A stretch of 64,000 nucleotides of DNA, taken from positions 186,001 to 250,000 of the forward strand of contig NBIV01000077.1 in NCBI GenBank assembly GCA_003194525.1, written 5' to 3'. Below the pieces are notes generated by a model. That model worked only from the letters and a program-made list of their open reading frames with translations, did no database searches and was not told where the DNA came from. This stretch comes from Gracilariopsis chorda. Lineage: Eukaryota; Rhodophyta; Florideophyceae; Gracilariales; Gracilariaceae. Numbering within the stretch: the stretch's first letter is position 1; each line of letters opens with the position of its first letter. Below are positions 1 through 11,259 of the stretch, one piece after another. The position numbers were made by a program, and so were the translations under genes.

Positions 1-619
1 AACACCAGTACTGTGGTCAAACCGTCCACTTCGAAGGAGAACGAAAATCGCACTCGCGAAGTTGTGACACGCACCGAGATGTTGGTTTCTGCAGACACAT
101 ATGGGTGTTTCTAAGGCGATTATAACCTGGGTTTGTCAATCTCGTAGTGTGGAGAAGAACGAAGCTCCGTGAAATTAATGAAGTCAATTCTGAAACATTT
201 GGGCACAAGTCATACCGGCACTGGTGAAATCGAACACAATGGTGTGCGCTGTAACAGCATTGCTTTGTGCGTGTACGGAGCACCGGGTTACAGTGCCAGG
301 ATATGCTGACGCTTGTGCACCACGCCCCGGGGTGAACGTTCGTAAACGCAACCGCAATTGGTGACACACAGTAATCTTGCGGCTCTCGTGGACTTGACCC
401 AAACCAATCAGATGGTGGGTAATGCACCGTGTTCGGTGACACACCACCCTGGCGAAATGAGTGCAGCGTGTGTGCTTCTCCATCGCAACGGTACATCCAC
501 ATGGATAAGGAGAACATCTAGAATCTCGAACGCTACCGTTCAGCGGTCATTTGCGCATGACGAACCTTCTTTAACTCGTTGTACTCGTGACCGTAAGTAC
601 GTTTAGCTGAAAGTTACGG
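1..619. other. No recognisable gene
   Basis: I see no convincing gene in this stretch. Reading frames on both strands are short and of shadow-like composition. Because a gypsy integrase tail begins just downstream on the + strand, this DNA may be the more decayed body of the same integrase, but I cannot show the catalytic motifs. Confidence 0.4.
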
Positions 620-1015
620 AACACCGTTTGGACGTCTTAAACTTGAGTTAGCTCATCGTCTTCGCGACGAGATACGACGAAGTCGTGAAGCTGTCGTCGC
701 TCACCAGAAGGCTTGGTACCGCTCCTGACGGCGCTCTGAAATCGAGTTTGAGTGCGTAAGGTAAACCGGCCTACGGTACGCGTCATGGAAACGGATAAAA
801 CTGGAGTGTACTCATAAGCGTTTGTTGTGGAACGCATCGTGCGTCATGAAAGTCATGATGGAGTACTGCGTTATCTCATCCGATGGTATGAATATCCACC
901 TGAAGAGAATACATGGGAATCCATAGAGCACATCCCAAGGTCAAATATCATAATATCTCACCTTAGGACCCAGTCTGCTCTCCCATCCACTTTGGATAGT
1001 GCACAGAATGGGTAA
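620..1015 (+). mobile_element. Ty3/gypsy (chromovirus-type) integrase tail with chromodomain, fossil
   Basis: The last part, from about 827, encodes a clear chromodomain: a VERIV-like opening, the core YLIRWYEYPPEENTWES and a following helix. In chromoviruses this domain sits at the C-terminus of the integrase and steers insertion toward marked chromatin. The stretch before it reads as the basic integrase C-terminal region in decayed form. No LTR was recognised next to it, and the rest of pol is absent or beyond recognition. It is a broken remnant with several breaks. A host chromodomain protein is possible in principle, but the preceding basic region and the surroundings favour the retroelement. 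Confidence 0.7.
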
Positions 1016-1306
1016 CCCCCCGTAGTGAGATCGCACAGGATGTCGATGGGACCGCAACGCAGTTAGCGGAGGACCTCGAGGAGAGTAAGAAGTTGAGAAC
1101 TCTGATAGTAGTGAAGGTTCCAGGAATATTCCCTTTTACTTACCGAATTAACGGTTTCATCGAATTAACGGTCTATGAAGATGAAACATGCATCATGGAG
1201 ATGAAGTACACGAATTGTGAGGAAGAAGATCGAGAAGTTGGAGAAGCAAGAAGAAGAAGTATGAAGTTAACACAAGGCGTTTATTCTGTGTTCAGAAGAT
1301 CTAACA

Positions 1307-3019
1307 CTAGGTGATTAGGTACCGCAAGGTTGTTACATGAGGGACCTCACCACCCTGGCTTGACGCTTCTGGCGTATGCTGCGCAGCGAAAGCTAACAGT
1401 TGACCCACGTCATTCATACCAGCCGGAACTGGGATACGTAAGTTCAACAGGTTCGCTCGCAAAGCCGCGACTTCTGTGGATACCGCAACTGGCACTGGAG
1501 CACTCTGTCGAGTTCCCAGAATCCAATCGAAAGGTGGCGTGTATGCTCTTCTGGATGATTCGGCAACGCCACTACCCGAGGGGTTCACACGCGCCATGGG
1601 GTCGACGCCGCCGAGGGCGTTCGCTTCATCGTCCAACATCGAATCCTCTAGGTCAACCAGAGCTTGATAATTATCACTGAATACAAACCCTGTGGGTTGA
1701 TCTTCGGGAATCACGCAAGGATCGTTGCTTATCAATAACGCTTGAGTGCGTGACGTTTCGCACACTTCCCATGGGTCGCAATTGATGCAATTATCCGCTC
1801 CTGGGTGACGTCGACCCAGTGAACGGTCATAGGGAGATTTTGTACCCTTCGTGAAATTACCATATGGTATGGTGTTCTAATTAGTCTGGTCAATGACATC
1901 CGAGATGTAGTACACCTCATCGACGTTCCCTTCGGAACCGAGAACGGTGTGAAGATTCAGCGCTCTCATAACCTGTCGCAGGTATGGAAGTAAGAACCAA
2001 ACCCTACAGTGGTCGTACGTCTACCAGAGGGTGAATACCGCACCGCAGACAGCCCACTCAGCGAGTAATAGGGACCAATAACCGGACCATGGACTGAGGA
2101 GCATCCGTGAAGCGATGTATGTCAAGCACGGAGGAAGTTCCGGAAAACACCGTTTGGGTACCTCCACATGAGACCACCAGCTCGGTAAGAGCACGAAACG
2201 ACCGTCAAAAGCCTGTGGCTGATATCACTCTGTTTCCACGTTTACGTAAGAAATCAGGTATCCATGACTGGATTGCGCTTTCCGTTCAAATCGGATGTAA
2301 CTCACGAACCTGTCAAGTACCACGGCTCGCCGTATATAACTGAACTCCGCACGCAGTAACGGTCGTTTCCAACACAGCATATCGGCTTCGATACGAACGA
2401 TACTCCCGTTGAGCTCTACCGGATCGAACGCGGTGAGTCTGTCTTCGTAGAGGATCTCACCGTAAGCTCGGTACTTTGCAACTTCGAACCCATAGCGAGC
2501 GTCTACCGGATTTGCCTTCCACGCACGGTTCAACCGCTTGTACGCAAGTATCGTCATCTCCTCGCGAAACTTTTCAAGGGTATCACCTCTGTGGTCGTTG
2601 ACTCGTAACAAATTTGGATCAATCGCAACGCAAAATACCCAATCGAAAGACTTGACGATGTCGATAGGCAGCCCACCGGGTAAAATACCGTTCGTAAGGT
2701 ATGACCCAATCAAGGCATGGTTTTGAACCGCTTCGGGGTGAAACCACGGTCCCCTTGAAAACAGGAAAAGATCGCTTAGAGGATGACGAACGTGGAGCAT
2801 TTCCTTAGAGACCCAACCAGCAGCATTGGTACTAGCTGAACGAGGCTGAGATGACTTCCACGCAACAGTCAGTGGATTTAGGGTTTGACCCATCGCGAGT
2901 TGTGGCAGAGGTGCCGTAGGAAAGCCACCCAGTTGGGGTGCACTCGACGGAGGAGGTTGGGAAGAACCAGCGGACCTGGACGCAACCGGAAGAGGGTTGG
3001 ACGGATAACCAGTGGGCAT
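1307..3019 (-). pseudogene. Unidentified mobile-element protein, copy 1 (about 570 residues, broken)
   Basis: The reading starts at ATG 3019 with a Pro/Ser/Gly/Gln-rich N-terminus of about 70 residues and continues into a conserved globular region, ending in a C-terminal part near 1307. I do not recognise the family. A related protein lies on the + strand at about 36720-37740. The two share a GILPGG/GILSGG block, a DMLCWKRP/DMICWARP block, a GYWSL..AEWA block, a WFLLP block and a VDEV-YI-DVIDQ block. Two separated, divergent copies on opposite strands point to a mobile element, perhaps a capsid-like (gag) gene, but no protease, polymerase or integrase is attached in a consistent order. Several breaks are present. 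The role is unknown. Confidence 0.55.
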
Positions 3020-3275
3020 TGGTGAAGGAGTTGGACGTTCGTCGGTGTTCTCGGGATGCTAGATAGAGGTGCTAGATCGCAAGTTTCTTAGAGAAAAGCT
3101 CAAAAATACTACGAAAATGATAGATTCTGCTAGTTTCTGGCGCTTGCCAAGTAAAAAAAATTTTTTTTTGGAATTCACACTTCCATATCTTACAGAGCCT
3201 TGCCTCACCTGCACTGCACATCGCTAGTTTCAAGTTTGGAGCAAGTTCATTCTCCACTAAAAGCTAGATAAAGAT

Positions 3276-3318
3276 CTCGAAATGGCGCTGGCCGCCGCGC
3301 GGCCAGCGCCATTTCGAG
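3276..3318. repeat. Perfect 20-bp inverted repeat with 3-nt loop
   Basis: The left arm at 3276-3295 is the exact reverse complement of the right arm at 3299-3318, with the loop cgc between them. The arms are rich in GC (core ggcgctggccgc). The DNA on both sides is much less GC-rich and is unrelated between the two sides. No coding region crosses it. It could fold as a cruciform or as an RNA hairpin. I cannot assign it to a terminator, a microRNA precursor or a transposon end. Confidence 0.85.
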
Positions 3319-3516
3319 CACCCAACCACAACTACCATCTTTATTTCCATCTTTTGAATTTCAAACTTCATACTGCCCTAGTTTGACTTCCAACTCATCC
3401 TCAGGAACTCATCTGGGCAGCTCTCTACGTTCTCACACACCCGACACACCGCGCATCAGATTCCAATACCACCCATTCCGTCGTCCTAACAGCCTCAACG
3501 ACACTGCTAAGCATCA

Positions 3517-4988
3517 CTAGCCTTCTTCTCCCTCTTCCCTCTTTCCATGCCTCCTCTTCAACCGACTCTTAACCTCCAATCCTTCTTCGTCCTTCTCCTC
3601 CAACTTCCTTTTCACGACACCTCTACTTCCAGGAGTAACCGGAGACCCACTCCCGACAGCACCTCCCACCCCAACTTCCCCTCCACCTCCATACATCTTG
3701 TTCCGCATATCTTCGACTAGATGCACAGCCCTTTCCACCAGTAAAAGCCGCTTCTCCAACTCCAAAATCTGTCATTGCAACTCCTCATTCTCCTTCCACA
3801 GCCTCCCCAGCTCCTCTCCCACACACGCCACAACCCCATCGACGTGCTTCTCTACCCAAACCCCAGCCTCCCTCACCCCCCCGGCGCAACTCAGCCACAG
3901 CACCCATCGGCACTCCTTCCTTCGAAGCACTCAGAACCATCCCTCCCAAATCCACGACAACCTCCTCAATACACTCATCCAAACGCTCCTTAGGCCCTCT
4001 CCCAGCGCTCCTCAATAGTTCCTTCACATCGCGGTAGAACCCATCCATTCGTCTCCCTCCACCTCCCCCTACACCTCCTCCTCGACCACCCTCGCCCGCA
4101 CTTCCCTCTTCACCATCCCCTCCCATCATCGTCCCAACCCCAAGCTCCCCGAGCCCAACAACTGCCTTTTCCTCGTGCCTTTCACCATCACCATCCCCTT
4201 CCTCATCCCTCTTCTCCCCAGGAGGCGTCTCCGGCACCTCTTTCATCTCCGCTTTATCCAACAACGCCAGGAGCTCCTCATCATTCACGGATCCGCTCTA
4301 CATGGCTACTACACTCCCCAACCCAAGGGTGCTCCCGTTCCCAACCCTGTAACACCAAGCGTGCACACTCCAACTACTTATCCATCCCCATTTTTTCAAT
4401 CCCCCGTTTTCGCGCCATTTCCCACCGCCATACCACGTGTCCCACCAATGATCAGAAACAGCCTATCTAGGACATCATTTTACAACTCAGTCACCCTAAG
4501 TATGTAGAGGTAGAACTACAATGCTATGTAAAGGAATGGTCGAAAACAAGACCGGTTCCTCGGGACCCGCAAAAACGTAAGGGTACTGCTCATCTTGGTG
4601 TGACGAAATATTTGTCTTAAAGATAACCACCAAGTCCTCTCCAGGTCTCTGCGTAGAGGACAGGGGATGGTTGTGTATTGAACGACAGAGTCTCGTCCCC
4701 GCCCCCCCCAGCAACCCCCACACCGCGCAATTTCGCCTCTCCTACCTTCACCTTCGCATCACTACTCCCAACTCTTACGAACAGATTGACCTCCGCATCG
4801 CCCTTACGCACCTGACCCGTATTGCCCCCAATTGATGGCTCAGGGTGGCTGGAAGTTCGGGTGGCGCCCCGGCTCTTCGCTTTGCCTCGTGTGGTCGGCA
4901 TGTCGATAACACGTCTCTTCGGCGAAACGGGCTTCGTCGGAGTCCGTTTCCGTGATGGTGCGTTTATCTTATTCCCAGTGGAATCCAT
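3517..4988 (-). pseudogene. Unrecognised glycine-rich/coiled-coil gene A
   Basis: Coding character is clear on the minus strand. From ATG 4988 there is a basic N-terminal part (SPKRRVIDMPTTRGKAKSRG); after a poorly defined stretch at 4290-4500, an acidic and Gly-rich part with VNDEELLALLDKAEMKEV; then a coiled coil (EELGRLWKENEELQ, ILELEKRLLLVERAVHLVEDM); and a basic tail ending at 3517. The frame slips at a C7 run (about 3885) and probably at a C8 run (about 4700), and one TGA (3772-3774) interrupts the coiled coil in frame. A short intron at 4290-4500 is possible. I do not recognise the family. It may be a host gene or part of an unknown DNA element together with genes B and C. Confidence 0.45.
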
Positions 4989-5399
4989 GGCTGAGTACTT
5001 CAAAGGTCGAGCTTCCGTTTTCTTGGCACCCGCTGACGTCGAATGCTCCCGTGATCACGTATGCTTGGTTCCAAAGAGATGGACGTAAGCAATATATATC
5101 GTTTTCAAGACGTTTCATGACCTCCATTGTCGTCAACGTAGCATCCCTGCAATTCCCCTCCCAATTACTTGCATTGCAACAATAATTTGATAATTTTTTG
5201 GTTTTCTTCGGATCCGAGCGCACGACGAGTGAGCGCACAACGAGTGAGAATTTGAAAGCTGATGCCCATGCGCATGTAGCACGCGGGAGAGATTCGGTTC
5301 GGGGACAGCGATCTATGCCTGGGTCTGGTGGTGGGATGGAGGGTAACAAAGGGTCGGTGGCTCGGAGAAGAGAAGAGGTACCAGATTAGGGAGGGTTGA

Positions 5400-6100
5400 A
5401 AGGAAATGGGCGGGTCGAAGACCGAAATGAAGATAAAGAAATGCCGGAAAGAAAACAAATGGAAGAGGCAGTTGCGCTGAAGAGATGTGGGGCCCCAAGG
5501 GGAAATCAATATGGAGGAGAGGTAAATGTCCCTTTGGTAGAGAGTGATGGGGACGAAGAGGATCACATAGTGAAGGGGATATGGACGAGAGAGAGAATAA
5601 AGGAAGGAGTGGGACGCCGCTCTGATTTAAAGGAAACGCGAGAAGTGGAAGAAGTGGTCAGAGTGACGGATGGAATACAGGAAGCATCGAAAAGCGGAGA
5701 ACGTACGAGCACCCCGGTACAGTGGCAAAAGGAGCAAATGGCTCCAGACTTGGAAATTGATAAAGTAAGCAGAACGCCGCGGACTCCGGGAGGAATGCGA
5801 GAGAGGAAACGAAGTGTTCATGGCTCGCCAAGTGAGCCTGCTGAGGAGCGACGGCTGCTTGTCAATATTTTGGGAGATGCAGGGAATGACGACATCTGTG
5901 TGATGTCTTGATCTTCGTTAATTGAGAGGGTCAATATGTTGAAGGCAGAACTCTGGCAGATCAAAGGGGACCACTGCAGCCTAAATATGTCACTGAAGCT
6001 GACGCAAGAGGAACTGAAGAGGATGAGAGAAGAGATGAGCGAGAAGAATCTGCTGATAGATAGCTTACGGGAAGAGATGAAGGTGAGACGAGGGGAGAGA
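5400..6100 (+). pseudogene. Unrecognised charged coiled-coil gene B
   Basis: This + strand frame is divergent from gene A, about 400 bp away. It encodes a highly charged Glu/Arg/Lys-rich protein, then a TGA at 5909-5911, and continues in the same frame into a strong heptad-type coiled coil (LKLTQEELKRMREEMSEKN, LLIDSLREEMK) that fades near 6100. The exact start is unclear because no ATG in a good context opens the frame. The frame stays open to 6703, but beyond about 6100 it lies antisense to gene C and is probably its shadow. No family is recognised. The coiled coil recalls that of gene A, so A and B may be distant relatives or partners. Confidence 0.4.
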
Positions 6101-7192
6101 AAGGGATCTGAAGGTGAAAAGGAATTGCGAGGGCGTAGGAAGTATGTGGTTGATGTGCAAGACTGTTTTTATGGGTTTTCTGTCACGTACGAAGGAGGGT
6201 TTGCGTGGTTGCGGTTGAGTTCGAGGTCGAGCATGGGAGGATATAGAAGGGTCTGCGGAAAGTGGATTCCAGTCTTTGAAGAGATTGGAGCAGTCTATAG
6301 CACGGATGATTTCTGTATGGGCGGTAGCTCTTCGCTTGGAAGTTTTTTCGGGGGTGCGCGAGACGATGTCATTGATGTAGCACTGCATGATGGCTTGTTT
6401 GAAGGCAGGAACGACTTTGTTTCAAAAGTCTGCGGCCATAGGATGAGCGAAGGCGGGGGTGGAAGAGGTGGAAGGGGAAGATTGGGAGACGGGTTGGAAG
6501 AAGGTGTTGTTGAAGTGTGCGAGAGCGAATTGTTGCTTCAGGACGTCTTTGGCGCGTTTTTGGAAGAGGATTGCGGAGAAGGAGTTGTGCTCGTCGGTGA
6601 GTGTGAGAGGGAGGAAGCCGGTGGAGCTGATGCATTCCTTGAGGAGGTGTTCTTGGAGTGCGAGGCACTGCTTTGCGGAGGGGATGGATTTCTGGAAAGC
6701 TGACTTGGAGAAGTCCGGGTGGTTGAGAACGGAGATGAGTTCGTCGGCTTTGCGTGTGCTGAAGGAGAAAGCGATGGAGGAGATGCAGAGGACGGGTTGC
6801 TCGAGATGGGGGTTGTTGAGGAGAGCGGAGGGCGAGTGGGACGAGGTATGGAGAGGTGGGTTTGAGGAGGAGAGTGAACAGAGGGCGTGACTTGCCATGT
6901 GGTGTGCGTCTTGTGTTTGGAGGGAAAGGGAGGCCTGTTGGATGTGATAGGGTTCATCTTCGGCGAGGGGGACGTTGTCGGAGAGGCGGTGTGAGGGATT
7001 GGGAGCAGGAATGGTGGAGAGGTTTGGAACGGATTTTCGTCGCTTGGTCCTTGGAGGGAACTGGACGGGAGCGTCGGAGGAGGAAGGGCGTTTGTCGGGG
7101 GTGAGTCGATGAGGGCACCTGCGTTGGTGACTCTGGAGAGAGAACGCGGTGCGGCCATAGAAGATGCAACGAGGACGGCAACAGGGTATCAT
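6065..7192 (-). pseudogene. Unrecognised zinc-finger gene C
   Basis: From ATG 7192 the protein opens at once with a CCHC-type finger: CCRPRC, eleven residues, then LQSHQRRC. A Ser/Pro/basic linker follows, then a folded-looking region (ADELISVLNHPDFSKSAFQ, KRAKDVLKQQF), with a TGA at 6422-6424. The frame continues past it with natural-looking sequence (KQAIMQCYINDIVSRTPEK) toward 6065. The frame is also open upstream to 7390 but without an ATG at its edge. An N-terminal finger followed by a conserved helical region resembles some CACTA/Plavaka-type transposon proteins, but I see no catalytic motif, so this is only an impression. It is convergent with gene B. Confidence 0.4.
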
Positions 7193-7416
7193 GGCGGGGG
7201 ATGGAGAACAGAGAACGGGATGCTTGGAAACAGAGAAGGGAGGGTGGTGGCGGAGTGGGATATCGGGGACCGTAATATTATGGCGCACGTAGATGAGATG
7301 GTGCACGTGATGCATAGCGTCTTTTCGTAGGGCGTGGGGTAGAGCATGCGATGCAGGGAGCAGGTCGGGCAACGGGTGATAGAAAGCCAAAGCTATTTGG
7401 TTATGTAAACACTATG

Positions 7417-7447
7417 TATCTATTCTATCTATTCTATCTATTCTATT
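7417..7447. repeat. Microsatellite, tatctattc units
   Basis: Three and a half direct copies of a 9-bp unit (tatctattc) lie just outside the upstream edge of gene C. This is simple-sequence DNA with no assigned role. Confidence 0.9.
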
Positions 7448-7449
7448 TT

Positions 7450-9650
7450 GCTATTTGAAAGGGCACTCGCTCAGGACCAGTAAGATTTGGATTCCACGTG
7501 CACCTGAGAGGGTAGGTATTAGTGGAGTCTGGCGCTGGTTTTACCTCCAAAGAAACTGGGAAATGTCTAGTATACTGCTAGTCTTTTGTCCCAAGCAACC
7601 TAGCTCTGTGATATGTATGGAATTATTTTGAGAAACTTGATTCATTCAAAATTGGGTTTGAAGATTGGTTATTCGTTCATTTTAATTCTTTGCCTTTTGA
7701 ACGCCAAACTAGCATAACGAGAACACCGACGTTGATACTCTACAGTATTGTTAGACGCTTCAGACATCGAGCGTAAATCGCCTTGTTTGCGAGGAACCGA
7801 AATAGCGGAAGAACTTATCATGAGTGAACTATTTGAACACTTCGCCCCCTGCCACTTCCGCTGAAGAGATGCGGGAAACCTTGGTTAAGGAGAGGGAGAT
7901 GTAGAGCAACGCGTTTGCGTGGATATCCGTGGTGATGGGACTCATAAGAGTATAACGTGGTCGCCGCAATAGCTCTACGGGATACGAGTTGGACTCACGT
8001 GGCGTGGTACCAAGTGGATGGTTTAGTGTGGGAAAGTTGCCCTAGGAAGGTAGGAATCTGGATCGGATTGCAGAATTAGAGACGCGTGTGTGCGTGTGCT
8101 ACAGCGCTATACTGTGATTTTATGTTTTCGCTGGGACGACGCCTTAGGATGTCTGACACTGGTCTAGCCACGTTTGTGGACCTGAGAGGGTTTGCACTAT
8201 TTTAGTTACTTATTACTATTTATTTCTGTAGTTTATATACTTAGGTGAGCACGACTTCACTGTCGCGAGCACCAAGTAGAGTCAATCCAAGTCTTCGGCC
8301 ACACATAAGTGTTCATTTTGACCTGAAGAGTCCGACTCTGGATTTTATTGCCTTCCCAGCGTGCATACTCTACTCGGAGGTTCACTGCAATCGTTTTGTA
8401 CTTTCTGCCTACTCAGTACGACTACAGATATACTGTGTTCCGTAATTGTCATGGAACTTCTATTTTCTCTTTGTTACAGATATTGACCCTGTATTGGGTA
8501 TTCTTTTGTTGGTTATTGTTGCTTTTGCACCCACCGTCGGGTCTGTTCCCGCTGTCAGCAAGAGCAGTTGCGTGGTTTTGTTCTTTCTTTGGACATCCTC
8601 CTTTTCTGGGTTCGCACTGGTCCACTGTACGCGTGTTTAACCGATTCCTGGTTATACTGTTCCTCTTTACCTCCGTGGTATTTCCAAACTACCGTCGGTC
8701 TTACACCCGACACTTGGGTAAACGGAGGGTTTTCCAACTGAGCCTACCTCGCAAGAGAGCAAGGACTCGAACACCTTGAGTGCCACCCATTCCCGGGTTT
8801 TGCACTACAGGTTCTGCCACTGTAAAATGTAATAACTATCTGAGCATAAGTGTACACAATGTAAGGTCCACACACGTGGCTGGCCCGCCCTACGGGTGTT
8901 CACGCACAGCAGTGCCACCAAAATCTACATAGCGATGGCCTGTCAGGCAGAGTATAGACGTTCACACAATAATTCGACAACGGGACAAAAACAGTCCAGA
9001 TACAAAAACTCAAATGGTCATATCTCGAGTGCGCGGCTGCACATCCAGTTAGCTTTGCGACAGACGCAAGCACGTAGGAGTCGCTTACTGGTATCGAAGA
9101 CCGCAGTTTCCAAAGCGCAACTGTACGCCCGCCAACTCACCTGGTTTTCAACCCTTGAAGCAGCCCTGTATGTGCCCTTGAATACTATGGCAAGAATTAT
9201 GCGCTTATTCTTCCACACTACTGTTCATATGCGGCCAAAAACCGAGCCTCATCTCATAGCATAAACACAGATCAGCACGCCGTTCTGACAACATAAGCGT
9301 GCTGCCATGCCTCACAACTCTGCGCACGCATCGTAACAACAAAGTTACATGTTTGGAGAGTGCTCCGCGCGTAATACCGCTTTCAAATGTGGCGCCGGGC
9401 TGCACGTTGCGTTCGTCGTTGGTGGGGGCTGGCGAGCAAGTGATTCCTGCGGCGGGCATTGTGACGCCGCGATGAGCGCACGCTGCAGTCTCCTAATGAA
9501 ATGTTGCGTGCTGCGCACATCGTCCACTTTTTACGCAGCCTCATCATTTTCCTTCCACACTCTGGTCATATTTGCTTTCGCCCGCCTCACAGAGTTTCTC
9601 AATGCGCGCGTGCTGTCTAGACACTTTCGGTGAATAGCTCGTTACGGCGC
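7450..9650. other. 2.2 kb without a recognisable gene
   Basis: No convincing coding region is visible on either strand. At 8243 there is a GTGAGC and at about 8450-8478 a pyrimidine tract ending in acag, which together would look like an intron, but the flanking frames do not encode anything I recognise. Remains of retroelement LTRs could be hidden here without a second copy in the window to expose them. Confidence 0.4.
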
Positions 9651-9662
9651 CAAGACAAGCAG

Positions 9663-11160
9663 TCAGCGTATGTCAGCCTTTGGTCCCTTATCACCTGCAG
9701 CCCACTTCGCGGCCTCCTGTGCAGCTTCTTTGGCCTCAATATCTTGCTTCTGCTTAGCCATTCGCTCATAAAGTGCGTCTACAAGCGTGATGTTTGTCAC
9801 GACAGCACCGCTGCTTGTGTCAATTTTGATATGGCTGACTTCTTCACATTTGCATCGCATAGAAGAGTACGACTCTTTTTGCTAAATGACGTAATCAGCT
9901 CATCAATCGTCACCATATTAACATATCTGTTTTTTGTTCTCCATATACAAGCATAGTGGCTCGAAGTTGGGAGCTCAATGTTCCGGGTCCAATACCGCAG
10001 GTTTTTTGGAAGCCAGACACTATGTTTGGAACCATATGAAAACGGGGATGAGGGTTGTGGATACTTTGTCCAACGTCTAATACGTTGAGTTTGTCTTTCT
10101 GCCGCGCTACCTGATTTAATTAACGTTGCAAAAAGAATTTATATGAACAGAAATAGCCAACCTCTAGCAGTTGCGTGAAAGGAGAGGAATGAACTGGTAG
10201 AGTAATCACAACAATAAAATTATCTGCGAAAAGTCTGAGGATCTTGTACTAAACGTGAGCCCCGTAACCGTCGAGCAGTAAGAGCAGCTTCTGATTATTC
10301 CTTCGCAGTGCAACAGTTTCCTCTATAAATCCTTTTGCCCATTCAAACACTATATTGGTATCTGCTCCCGAAAGGTTTCTTTGGAAGAAGTAGCAGTCTG
10401 GAAGCACCGAAGTTAAAGATTGAAATTTGTCGTGAGCCTTACGATACTGGGCCATCTTTCCATGAATTATTACGACTGGTTTGTACGTTTTGCCGCTTGC
10501 TCATACGACCGGTATTATCGTGACGCGTTCTAGATTTCTTTTTGTAGTCAAGGCCTTTTCCAAAAGCCTACTTCCAATTCTTTCAATTCTTTTTCTCAAA
10601 CTTCTTCTCTTCATTTTCTGGAACGACGCCCCAGATTGATCTGCGTTGAATATGTCCGCTGGGTTCCTGATATTATACCGGTTGATGGCTGCCTCAATTC
10701 GCACAAAATGTTCGGTTATTACCTATAGGGTCACAGCATTTGCACGTTTGTCTTCCATCATTTGAACATGGTGCGGCTGTAGGTTTTAAAATCTCAGAAA
10801 GTGATGCACCCAGCTCGAAGAAGGACGATTATCAATAAAGGTAATTTGCACTTGACGTTCAAGGGGAAGGAGTGAAACGTATTCCTGTCCCAAGTCTTGC
10901 ATACCTTGGCGAGTAAGAGAAGTGTTGTTCTTTGCAAAGTATTGCAGTGTTTTGTGCACTAGTTGTTCCTCTTCTGGTCTTATTTTGGTTGGTCTTCCTG
11001 CTTTAGTAATGTTCAAGTGGATATCAGATGGGGATTCTGGCTGGATTTCCGGTAGGCAGTGGCTCTAGGCTGCAAAGCAACGACGCAAGACATAAAAAAA
11101 CGCCGCATGCTTTTCGGATAATCGCTGCCATGAAGTATTGCTGTAGAATCGGTCGTAAAT
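9663..11160 (-). pseudogene. Pogo/Tigger-type (Tc1/mariner superfamily) transposase, broken
   Basis: The minus strand carries the ordered parts of a DDE_1 transposase. A CENP-B-like helix-turn-helix region (GRPTKIRPEEEQLVHKTL) ends in WVHHFLRF. FNADQSG near 10640 holds the first catalytic Asp. LLLLDGYGAH near 10265 holds the second. LLEVGYF (third acidic codon 10162-10164) is followed by NIVSGFQKT and a charged tail ending at 9663. In typical pogo proteins the third motif reads LDVG, so here Glu replaces Asp. The frame is interrupted by a TAG directly after GYGAHV, by other stops and by shifts. Terminal repeats and a TA duplication were not found. A domesticated host CENP-B relative is unlikely given the breaks. 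Confidence 0.8.
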
Positions 11161-11259
11161 GGCGGTTTGGAGGAGCTCATAGCTGGGCTTCATGTTGGGT
11201 GTCTACGGCTGTGAAAGTGAAATTGTGCCTTTCCATACTGGTTGATAGCTTTGATTCGC

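Noticed and set aside
5936-6703. Extension of gene B's frame to 6703
   Set aside because: Beyond about 6100 it lies antisense to gene C, and its Gly/Glu-rich composition looks like the shadow of gene C's Pro/Ser-rich coding.
8243-8478. Possible intron (GTGAGC to acag)
   Set aside because: The flanking frames do not join into a recognisable protein.
8730-8800. tRNA-like B-box (gttcgagtcc on the minus strand), possible tRNA or SINE
   Set aside because: No pairing acceptor stem, no D-arm and no second copy in the window.
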